A stretch of DNA of 64,000 nucleotides from Ostreococcus mediterraneus (taxonomy: Eukaryota; Chlorophyta; Mamiellophyceae; Mamiellales; Bathycoccaceae), in assembly GCA_012295225.1 (NCBI GenBank), contig WMKK01000015.1, forward strand, positions 186,001 through 250,000. Reading direction: 5' to 3'. The position numbers and the translations under genes were made by a program. Shown in pieces: positions 10,601-17,454 of this stretch (within the stretch, counting starts at the first letter, position 1; the number at the start of each line of letters is the position of its first letter). The notes beneath the pieces are model-generated. The model worked only from the letters and a program-made list of their open reading frames with translations, made no database searches and was not told the origin of the DNA.

Positions 10601-11832
10601 CCAACGAGCATAGACTCGGCGAGAGCGAGCCACCCGAGCGCTAACGACGCTTTGCCGCCGACGCTCGCGTCATTGGCTGTTAGCGCCGCAATCAACGCGT
10701 CCCGAACATCCTCTGCTAACAAACCTTTAGCATCCTGAGGAGGATTCGGTGGTCGGCATGAATAGGCGAATGCGCCGCTTCTTCGAGTATCACGCAACGC
10801 GAGCCAAGCATTGGCGATGGCGTTCGCTTTAAACGCGTGGCATCGACGGACTAATTCCGTCGCCACGTCGTCGTCCACGTCCTTTTCGTCGACATCCGCA
10901 TCCCAACCTTCTTCTTCGACATCCAAGCCGATTTCAAGCGCGCTGACGATTTCTAGCGCCACGGGCGCCACGAAATTCATCACGTTGTCGCCAAATCGTT
11001 CTAATAACGAGTTAGCTTCCACCAACAGCTCACGAGCGCACGTCTTGACGTTGAGCGCTCCGGAAGACGTAATCGACAATGCCGCATTCAATCGCGCATC
11101 TAATCGCGCGAAAATAGCCATGTGCGCACGGGCATCAAAAGATACACTCGTACCATCCGCGCTCGACCACGCACGCAAGGTGTCGAACAAATTTGCGGTG
11201 AAATCATCATCCACACCTAAAGCAGCGCGTTCACCAGAGGCGCGAGCGGCATCTTCATCCGCCTTGGACGCGATCGTCGTCGCCCGAAGCGCATCCACCG
11301 CTGCTTGTCCAGCGATTCTTGCGCGTGCATCGCGTATCTCTAGCGCCGCCTCGCATGCCCTACCGAGCGCAAAGCTTCGAACATCATCGCCAGCGCTTGG
11401 CTCGGCTCTCAACGCCGACGCCGTCGAATACGCCCGGGTCCAATCCTTCGCCTCGTACACCACATCATGCGCCTCGCGTAAAAACTCAACAACCTTTTCT
11501 TGATCCCCAGTAGCGGTGTAAATCTCAATCAAGCGCTCGAGGGTGCGCGAAAGCCCAGGAATGTCCCCCGCGGCTGAAAACGCTTCGCGCAACCCTCGGT
11601 ACGCCGCCGGATGATCAGCCCGCATCCCCACCGCCTTCTCGTACGCTTCAATCGCCCCATTCCCGTCACCGCACGCCGCAAGCACTTTACCATGCATGAC
11701 CCACGCCTCGTACACATCGGCGCCGGCATTGATCGCCTGGGCGCTCGACTCGCGCGCGCGTTCGACGTCCCCAACCTTGAGCGCCTCGTTTGCCGCCTTT
11801 AACAGCGCCATGACGGACGATTTCCCGCTCAT
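7666..11832 (-). CDS. SKI3: SKI3 (TTC37), TPR scaffold of the Ski exosome-cofactor complex
   Basis: A single exon of 1388 residues made almost wholly of helical TPR-like repeats. The N-terminal array starts MSGKSSVMALLKAANEALKVGD and continues through AWVMHGKVLAACGDGNGAIEAYEKAV. A central array includes ASAWEALGASYNALGRHSAA, and later repeats include HAWLALAFTNDPNAS and DAWTALGRVYLANGE. Length and the two-array arrangement fit SKI3, which holds the SKI2 helicase and SKI8 and feeds mRNA to the cytosolic exosome. It is alanine-rich and GC-rich, as are its neighbours. It lies head-to-tail with the Ca2+-ATPase and 12 bases from the stop of the KISH gene start region. Another giant TPR protein is the main alternative. 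Confidence 0.8.
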   Translation of the reverse strand: MSGKSSVMALLKAANEALKVGDVERARESSAQAINAGADVYEAWVMHGKVLAACGDGNGAIEAYEKAVGMRADHPAAYRGLREAFSAAGDIPGLSRTLERLIEIYTATGDQEKVVEFLREAHDVVYEAKDWTRAYSTASALRAEPSAGDDVRSFALGRACEAALEIRDARARIAGQAAVDALRATTIASKADEDAARASGERAALGVDDDFTANLFDTLRAWSSADGTSVSFDARAHMAIFARLDARLNAALSITSSGALNVKTCARELLVEANSLLERFGDNVMNFVAPVALEIVSALEIGLDVEEEGWDADVDEKDVDDDVATELVRRCHAFKANAIANAWLALRDTRRSGAFAYSCRPPNPPQDAKGLLAEDVRDALIAALTANDASVGGKASLALGWLALAESMLVGGERVDMHASQASSTAIKIVAGDLDSTALPKTSRRCAIVNAEAMMRSGAFKAAASAFETLKGPRAMRGTATCAEHAHPPDYARALDVLASAAEAFPNCPRVRVELGWLLMIAGPIEQQCEALSILERACGAVTDEALSTSTPADACARLGIARWRAASAPAAKGPGSAHEALLIGAAGESAHRAAAFAHLGLVCSANGDEARARKCRTRALQLNPADPTAGPAAFADALSDGDDAHATSICRRALDIDSRCFWAANRLAPMCARANDHNGAVVALHAVLRVTPDNASAWEALGASYNALGRHSAALKAFDHALQLSDSAGEGVRAYAAAQTGFIQLALGSSTDAIEAYTKALSDGVDRVAALCGLASAHVYYAKGALRWGAPGRAAVSIGDAEDAASRALSAMGERATETAWKLLGDVRSLAARINDPNLAPDMNAMLDVRRVAAKGAVDAYEKALSLKRDGAARWRDVSAALKLHADVLRLCGDVEGARACEAKAFEYALGYVRCDPADPHAWLALAFTNDPNASVASDERKITALSRAVALDPTFADAWTALGRVYLANGEIANATRALDSARIADPSSGAAWTATAASHLARGLVDESRGAFRMAAALGAGVEADVGCALTACAAGCAKDARDAYAAARRAAECAPRDAVAAIALGLCGESRGLFDDARRAMRNAMVFSESVLVEPRSDASVTCALGADARVVRDIARLSLERLDDVIERAADVDILSPGEDIEDAIDRLTTLVDENPDDDASRVALARVSSRSRVHARALAGAEQCPVARATGDHRAQSARALSAAACLLNATPVIHVDNDAVDDDDDGLSTMSLGTRAMRLIARAAMFNPTDAECVRALDIARCRRQGVVIARADADADADAKDDNTQRHRALKAALAAHARGEFADAERFARDVVNDVDCPTSAASAARILLASFLLARAARDGDKNPQKEAGKVLAKIPLDDASSSVIELTRALSSSVAAG

Positions 11833-11844
11833 CGTGCGCGCGCG

Positions 11845-12063
11845 TTAAAACCCAAACAACGTTTGCGCTGCCATGTACATGCACGCCACGCCAACCCAGG
11901 GACTGAGACGTTCGCCGATGCGCGAGGCTTTCCAAAAGACGCCTCTGAAACCAGTGCGGTGCGCGTCGAGGAGCGTCGGCGCGCGAAGCTTTACGTACGT
12001 GCACGTACAGATGAACAATAAAACAGTGGTGATGAACGATTTGAAGTCGAAAAGTGCAGACAT
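11845..12063 (-). CDS. KISH / TMEM167 small secretory-pathway membrane protein
   Basis: 72 residues, exactly the usual KISH length. The start MSALFDFKSF, the first hydrophobic segment ending ICTCTYV, the central LLDAHRTGFRGVFWKASRIGE and the second hydrophobic segment are all characteristic of the KISH/TMEM167 family. These Golgi proteins support constitutive secretion. The gene is single-exon, with its stop 12 bases upstream of the SKI3 start codon on the same strand, so the SKI3 promoter must overlap it. Confidence 0.93.
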   Translation of the reverse strand: MSALFDFKSFITTVLLFICTCTYVKLRAPTLLDAHRTGFRGVFWKASRIGERLSPWVGVACMYMAAQTLFGF

Positions 12064-12238
12064 ATGTGCAGCGCACGCGCGCGTGAGGGGCGCGTGAGAT
12101 TCGAAGCGTCGTTAAGTGACAACGGTACGGCGGCGGTTACTGTTGACTTTTTCGCCATTCAAACAAACATAAAAACAATGAATCCATCATTACAAACACA
12201 AGTCACATGCGAAAGCGATCGAGCCGGAGTGATTGCCT

Positions 12239-14530
12239 TCACTCTAACATCACGCGCAATCCCATGACGAAGAGTAACAACGACGTGGCACCGACGAGAA
12301 TGACAAAGTCGACCATTTGCGCCGTCGGGTTCTCCTTGAGCTCGCGCGCAAACGCCAACAATTCATCATGATGGTTGATAATCCATCGATGGATGGCGAG
12401 CTTGTGCAAGGCTATTTTGACAATCATCGTAGCTTCTGGTGAAGACGTGAGAATCATATCGTAATAGCGCTTGGCAAGGTGTAAATCCTTTTGCATGCCG
12501 ATGCCGTGCTCGTGCATGTGGGCTAAATTGAACATGGCGTGTGCGTTGCGCTGCTCGCTCGCTTGACGATAGGCAGCGACGGATTTCACGAGCGACACGG
12601 GTGCGCCACGACCGTAATAATACGCGTCACCGATGCGGAGCAAGGACCTGACGTTTCCTTGCGTAGCGGCGAGACGGTGATAGTGTAATGCTCGCGTCGC
12701 CGTGCTCGACGCCAGCGGATTCACCTGCGTGTCCTCTCTAAATCGCCCACCATCGCCGAGCTTGTGCTCGAGCAAAAATGCAGCGTTGGCTTGGGCAACT
12801 TCGAGACCCATTTCAGCCATTTTCATGTAGCGCAACAGCGCCCCGCGATAGTCGCGGCGCATGTATGCCGCGTAGGCATGCTCCATCGGCGTCACCCACG
12901 TTCCGCGTTCGGCGAGTTGTTTCAACAATGTGCTCGCTGAGGCGCAGGACGACGGGAACCCCATGCCGTTGAGCTGCATCATCGCCAAGTTATATGTCGC
13001 AACTTCATGTCCTGCTAAAGAAGCAATGTTGAAATGATTGTACGCCTTCGTGAGGTCTTGTTTGGTGCCGATGCCGCGCAAGCTCAAAACGCCGAGGAAA
13101 AAGCGCGCATCCGCCAAACCTTGCTCCGCTGCTTGATTCAAGTACGCCACCGCTGTGGCGTGATTTTGCTCGATGCCATGTCCGGCTAATGTCATGTATC
13201 CTAAACCATAACGCCCCATAGCGTTCCCTTTGCTCGCAGAGTCACTAAACCAACGCAACGCCGTGGCGTTGTCGGCTCGGACGCCAAATCCATTGGCGTA
13301 CATGTGTCCCAAATGCGCCATGGCGTTGGCATCGCCCGCGTTCGCGGCATCTTCGAGGTACTTGCGAGCAACATCGATGTCTTTCGGTAATCCACGCGCA
13401 CCGAGAGAATACAACCGTCCCATGGTCACTTGCGCGTCAACGTTGCCCATGTCGGCGCTGTACCGATAGTACTGCACCAAGTCACGCTCGCGCCGCGCCG
13501 CAATGTTTGACCCGGCCATTTCCGCACTCAACCGATGCTTTTCAATCTGAAACGGCAGCATCCCAGGCGTACGCTTTGCAGCTTCATCTACGACTAACTT
13601 TGCGGCTTCGTGGTAATACATCACTGCGGTTTCGCACGACTCGGGGACGTCAAATCCGTGCTTGTGTCTGTACCCGAGCGCCATCGACGCCGTCACGCTC
13701 CCACCATTCGCGGCGAAATAGTAGTGCAACACCGATCGCGCGGCATCGCGCGGGGTACCATCCCATCCAGAGGCGTACGCAAATCCTAACTCTTCGTGCG
13801 CCACCACGTCCCCTCGCGCTGCAGCTTTCGCAAAGCACTCCATCGCGAGGCGTTCGTTCATGTCGCCGTCAACCAACCCGTACCTATGCGCCAATCCCAA
13901 CGCGCGCCACGCCTCGGCATCCTCCGAACCGCGACGGCGCTGGTGACGATGACCACGTTCATCATCACCTCCATCATCCGCGTACTCATCTGCGACGTGC
14001 GCACTGAGCCATCGCGCGGCGCTTCTCCGCGCCTTGGCCACCGCGTTTCGACTCGCCGACGACCGCGCCGCTCTCCGTCGGTCATCCACCGACTCCTCCG
14101 CGAGCACGTCCGCGATCGCGCGCGATCGACGCTCCAAAAACAACGCATCATCATCGCCCTCACTACTGCTACCGCTACCACGACCATCATCGGACGGTGA
14201 CCGAGAAACCTCAGCCGACGTCTCGACGTCGGCGTCATCGTCGGGACGACTCCGACGCGGCGGAACATCGCTCCGTAACGCCCCAGCCCCAGCCCCAAAC
14301 CCACGCCCCGCCGACGACGACTCCGACGACGACGACGACGCTTCCGTCGACGTCGATTCCCCCGACGACGACGTCGACGACGACGACGACTGCGCGCCAT
14401 CAACCACCAGAATCACCATCACCATCACCGTCACCACACCCCACATCACGCACGCAACGCGCGACCACGCACCGCGCGAACGCCATCCAACGCGAGCTCG
14501 GTGACGCGGCGATGCGCCCGCATCACGCAT
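12239..14530 (-). CDS. SEL1L/HRD3-type ER-associated degradation adaptor
   Basis: 763 residues. An N-terminal hydrophobic signal (about residues 26-45) is followed by a low-complexity Ser/Glu/Asp linker to about 150. A long series of Sel1-like repeats runs from about 185 to 700; repeat cores such as LAYAS-GWDG, HLGHMYANGFGV and LGYMTLAGHGI are easy to see. One transmembrane helix (VDFVILVGATSLLLFVMGL) lies near the C terminus. This is the SEL1L/HRD3 layout: a lumenal adaptor that partners the HRD1 ubiquitin ligase in ER protein degradation. It is divergent from the GATA-like gene; their proposed start codons are 198 bases apart. Confidence 0.9.
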   Translation of the reverse strand: MRDAGASPRHRARVGWRSRGAWSRVACVMWGVVTVMVMVILVVDGAQSSSSSTSSSGESTSTEASSSSSESSSAGRGFGAGAGALRSDVPPRRSRPDDDADVETSAEVSRSPSDDGRGSGSSSEGDDDALFLERRSRAIADVLAEESVDDRRRAARSSASRNAVAKARRSAARWLSAHVADEYADDGGDDERGHRHQRRRGSEDAEAWRALGLAHRYGLVDGDMNERLAMECFAKAAARGDVVAHEELGFAYASGWDGTPRDAARSVLHYYFAANGGSVTASMALGYRHKHGFDVPESCETAVMYYHEAAKLVVDEAAKRTPGMLPFQIEKHRLSAEMAGSNIAARRERDLVQYYRYSADMGNVDAQVTMGRLYSLGARGLPKDIDVARKYLEDAANAGDANAMAHLGHMYANGFGVRADNATALRWFSDSASKGNAMGRYGLGYMTLAGHGIEQNHATAVAYLNQAAEQGLADARFFLGVLSLRGIGTKQDLTKAYNHFNIASLAGHEVATYNLAMMQLNGMGFPSSCASASTLLKQLAERGTWVTPMEHAYAAYMRRDYRGALLRYMKMAEMGLEVAQANAAFLLEHKLGDGGRFREDTQVNPLASSTATRALHYHRLAATQGNVRSLLRIGDAYYYGRGAPVSLVKSVAAYRQASEQRNAHAMFNLAHMHEHGIGMQKDLHLAKRYYDMILTSSPEATMIVKIALHKLAIHRWIINHHDELLAFARELKENPTAQMVDFVILVGATSLLLFVMGLRVMLE

Positions 14531-14611
14531 CGCGCCCGGGCGCGTCCAGCGACGGCGATGTGACGCGAGCGAAGGAATGATGCATGAATGACGCGCATGC
14601 GTCGAAAAGTG

Positions 14612-14657
14612 ACGCCACCAATGTAGAGATACGAACCGTCACGCCACCAATGTATCA
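14612..14657 (+). promoter_or_regulatory. Two copies of an ACGCCACCAATGTA promoter motif
   Basis: ACGCCACCAATGTA occurs at 14612-14625 and again, extended to a 17-base form ending TATCA, at 14641-14657. The same 17 bases recur at 48640-48656 upstream of the EXO1-like gene, 100 bases before its ATG; here the second copy is 87 bases before the proposed ATG at 14728. The core contains CCAAT. It lies between the divergent SEL1L and GATA-like genes. Confidence 0.6.
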
Positions 14658-14727
14658 TACTTTACCCCGCCCACGGCTGTTTAAACGGATTTACCTCTCG
14701 TGGATTCGGCATCGATTGTCGCGCCTC

Positions 14728-15867
14728 ATGCCTCGCCGACCGCCGTCCGCGACGCGCGCCGCGCCCGCACACGGCGGTGATGATGACGCGTCGATCGCCC
14801 CGAGCCGCGGTGCGGCGGTGATCGCGACCACGGCGACGGCGACGGCGACGGCGGTGAGACGTGGAAATGCGACGCCAGTGGGACAATTGGCATCATCGGT
14901 GCACGGTGGTGGTGCGTCGTCGAAAGACGGGAAGACGAGCGGTGGCGTCGAGGGTGATCTCGGTGATCGTCACGAGGCGGTGATGGATGTGCGGTGTGAG
15001 TTGTGCGGGGTGACGCAGACGTCGAGATGGAGACGGATTCACGTGGATGGGCGAACGAATTTGTTGGCTCGTGCGAGCGATAGGAGCGACGCGGCGGATG
15101 ATGAACGCGCGGGGATGATGAAGCGCATGATGTGCTGTAAGGGGTGTTTTCAGAAGAAGCTTCGTGAGCGCACGTTGCTTGATCGTGATAAGGTGTGCGT
15201 AGAGTGTAAGTCAGACGCGTCGACGGATTGGCATAAGAAGGATAAATCGACGGCGGGGCCGCCGGATTTGTGCAACGCATGCTATGAGAGGTTTCGCCGG
15301 GAAGATATCACGAAGGGTGGGGAGTGTTCGCGGTGTGAGAAGGTGACGACACGGCCGTTGTTAAAGCTTCCGGGAGCGTCGAACAGCATAGATAAGTGCT
15401 GCAGTTTGTGCTATCACAAGGAGCGATATCGTTTACGACGGGACATGACGTCGTGCGCGAGGTGCGCAACGACAAAGAGTACGATATGGCGTAAATCTTC
15501 GACTGGGCCGTCAGATGCGCGCCTGTGCATCACATGCTGGCGCAAGGAACAAGGCGAGGGTGGTAGCGGGGCTGCAAACGGTCGCGAGGCTCGCGAGCCG
15601 CGCCCGCCGCCTCGCGTGCCCGGCGAGCCTGATTGCACCGGCTGTGCGTTTTGTGACAGCAAAAAATCATGCGCATGGCGCAAGGCTGAAGGTAAAACAT
15701 GCTGCTCGGCGTGCTATCAACGAATTTCGCGACAGTTACGCAAGTCGAGATGTACGAATTGCGATAAGACACCGGACAAGAGTATGCAAGGATGGGTTCT
15801 GAACACTGGCTACAAAGGCGTGTGCCCCGAATGTCGCGCCGCGGGCGTCGCCGTGGGCGTGCTCTGA
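14728..15867 (+). CDS. Protein with about six tandem GATA-like zinc knuckles
   Basis: 379 residues from the ATG at 14728. After a basic and low-complexity N terminus come six Cys4 units of the C-x2-C...C-x2-C kind: CELC...CKGC, CVEC...CNAC, CSRC...CSLC, CARC...CITC, CAFC...CSAC and CTNC...CPEC. The second and fourth are closest to true GATA fingers (ASTDWHKK, STIWRKSS, and a CNAC closing pair), with 20-21 residues in the loop. It is probably a nuclear DNA- or protein-binding regulator, but six fingers in a row is not the plant GATA layout (one finger, or two). An in-frame ATG at 14584 would add 48 residues, but that stretch contains the repeated promoter motifs and looks non-coding. Confidence 0.7.
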   Translation: MPRRPPSATRAAPAHGGDDDASIAPSRGAAVIATTATATATAVRRGNATPVGQLASSVHGGGASSKDGKTSGGVEGDLGDRHEAVMDVRCELCGVTQTSRWRRIHVDGRTNLLARASDRSDAADDERAGMMKRMMCCKGCFQKKLRERTLLDRDKVCVECKSDASTDWHKKDKSTAGPPDLCNACYERFRREDITKGGECSRCEKVTTRPLLKLPGASNSIDKCCSLCYHKERYRLRRDMTSCARCATTKSTIWRKSSTGPSDARLCITCWRKEQGEGGSGAANGREAREPRPPPRVPGEPDCTGCAFCDSKKSCAWRKAEGKTCCSACYQRISRQLRKSRCTNCDKTPDKSMQGWVLNTGYKGVCPECRAAGVAVGVL

Positions 15868-16073
15868 TGCTATGATGCAAAAACTTAGGGTTTATGCAAA
15901 AACGAGCGATGTGACACACACCGCCGACTACAAACATGTACTCTACCGACGACCGACGAGACACGCCCAGCACTGCACTCACACACAAAAACACAAATAA
16001 CAAATATGCATATGTGAACAACAAATGTACTAGACCTACTAAATAGAAAAGAAGTGTTGCTATGGAACGACTC

Positions 16074-17225
16074 TCATTGACTAAAAATTGCACGGATTTT
16101 CTCACGAACGCGCGCCCAACGTTCGCTCGACATTTCCGCACCGCTGACTTGCACGATTTCTGCACCCGCTGCACATCCCGCATCACCGCACTGCTGCAAA
16201 GTACCTCCTCGTAAATATGCGTGTAGAAACGCGCTCGTAAACGTATCACCAGCGCCTGTAGTATCAATTGCATCGACGCCCTCGGCAACGGACGTACCAA
16301 TGTCACCGGTCGAGCTTCGAGCTACGCATCCGCGCTTGCCTCGCGAACACGCCGCAACCTTGACGAAACGCAATAAATAATCAAGCGCAGCGTTCTCCAT
16401 AGCCTCGCTTGGACGCGGTGCGCCGCGACCATTCGCACCATCTTCATCGTGTAAATCACTCACGAGCTCGCGCGCTTCGTCTTCGTTGCAGAATATGACA
16501 TCAATCAACCCCGACTCGAGCACCTCTGACAACGCCGCTCGACAATGCCGCACGACTTCAAACGATGCCAAATCAATAGATACCAGCGCTCCGGGATTAG
16601 CTTTTGCCAGCGCGCACGCACGCTTAACCAAATCAGGCTTGTATAACACGTATCCTTCCATGTGTAACACGTCAATGCCGTCGAAGGCATCGATAGGCAA
16701 ATCCTCCGCCGTAGTCCTCGCGCTCGCGCCCAAGTATGTGCGCATTGTACGCTGCCCAAACTCATCCACTAAACACAAACAACGCGCGCTTCCAATCTCT
16801 TGTCCTTCATCAACATGTTCAATTAATTTAGCTTCAACACCAGCGCGCTCGAGGGCGGCGCGATAGGCTTTACCGACGTCATCTGAACCATCCACGCCGC
16901 CGACAAAGACGCACCGCCCGACCGCCCGACCACCCTCGTCCTCATCGCTCGCATCGCCGCCAATCGCCGCCAAGCCCTTCAACACGTTTGCCGCGGACCC
17001 ACCAGGGGTGACTCGAGCCTCGTGCGCGATCGCGCGCGCTAACCGCGCGAGTTCATCCCGCGTGACTTGCGTGCAGCCGCCTATTTCCACTGGGACAGCC
17101 GCCGCAGCCGCCGCGTCTGTCGTCGGCGCTGGCGGCGCCAAAAGCGCCACGATGGCATCGCGCGAGGCGGTGTGCGTGATGTCCGTCACCGGGTCGCCCA
17201 GGGCGACGATGACGCGCGGCGCCAT
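16074..17225 (-). CDS. pfkB-family carbohydrate/nucleoside kinase
   Basis: 383 residues with both family signatures: GGSAAN at 75-80, with the surrounding VTPGGSAANVLKGLAAIGG, and the catalytic DTTGAGDTF at 321-329, whose final Asp in GAGD is the base. The layout is close to adenosine kinase and related sugar kinases, with an internal CNEDEARELV motif in the substrate lid region. The substrate cannot be told from sequence. There is no clear transit peptide, so it is probably cytosolic. It converges on the GATA-like gene, and its upstream region holds an AATG microsatellite. Confidence 0.87.
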   Translation of the reverse strand: MAPRVIVALGDPVTDITHTASRDAIVALLAPPAPTTDAAAAAAVPVEIGGCTQVTRDELARLARAIAHEARVTPGGSAANVLKGLAAIGGDASDEDEGGRAVGRCVFVGGVDGSDDVGKAYRAALERAGVEAKLIEHVDEGQEIGSARCLCLVDEFGQRTMRTYLGASARTTAEDLPIDAFDGIDVLHMEGYVLYKPDLVKRACALAKANPGALVSIDLASFEVVRHCRAALSEVLESGLIDVIFCNEDEARELVSDLHDEDGANGRGAPRPSEAMENAALDYLLRFVKVAACSRGKRGCVARSSTGDIGTSVAEGVDAIDTTGAGDTFTSAFLHAYLRGGTLQQCGDAGCAAGAEIVQVSGAEMSSERWARVREKIRAIFSQ

Positions 17226-17297
17226 GCGCGTGCGGCGCGCGGCGGCGTGTGTGGTCTTTTGGCTCTTTTGAACAGTCGCTCCGCGGATAACGCAAAG

Positions 17298-17352
17298 AAT
17301 GAATGAATGTCAATGAGTGAGTGAATGAATGAATGAATGAATGAATGAATGT
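17298..17352. repeat. AATG tetranucleotide microsatellite
   Basis: About a dozen AATG units, interrupted once by GAGTGAGTG, fill 17298-17352. They lie between the pfkB start (17225) and the stop of the Patched-like gene (17455), so they sit in the pfkB 5' region. The array ends in GTTACA, which on the minus strand gives a TGTAA signal for the Patched-like transcript. Confidence 0.9.
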
Positions 17353-17454
17353 TACACAAGAACGGAAAAATGTGAATGCAGTTTTTTATACTAGTGGTAT
17401 TGCCATTTGAAGCACAGCACACGCAAACGCGTGCGTTTGGCGCACGGCGCTCGG

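Noticed and set aside
14584-14727. Upstream start of the GATA-like protein
   Set aside because: The stretch holds two copies of the promoter motif found upstream of EXO1, so it is more likely non-coding.
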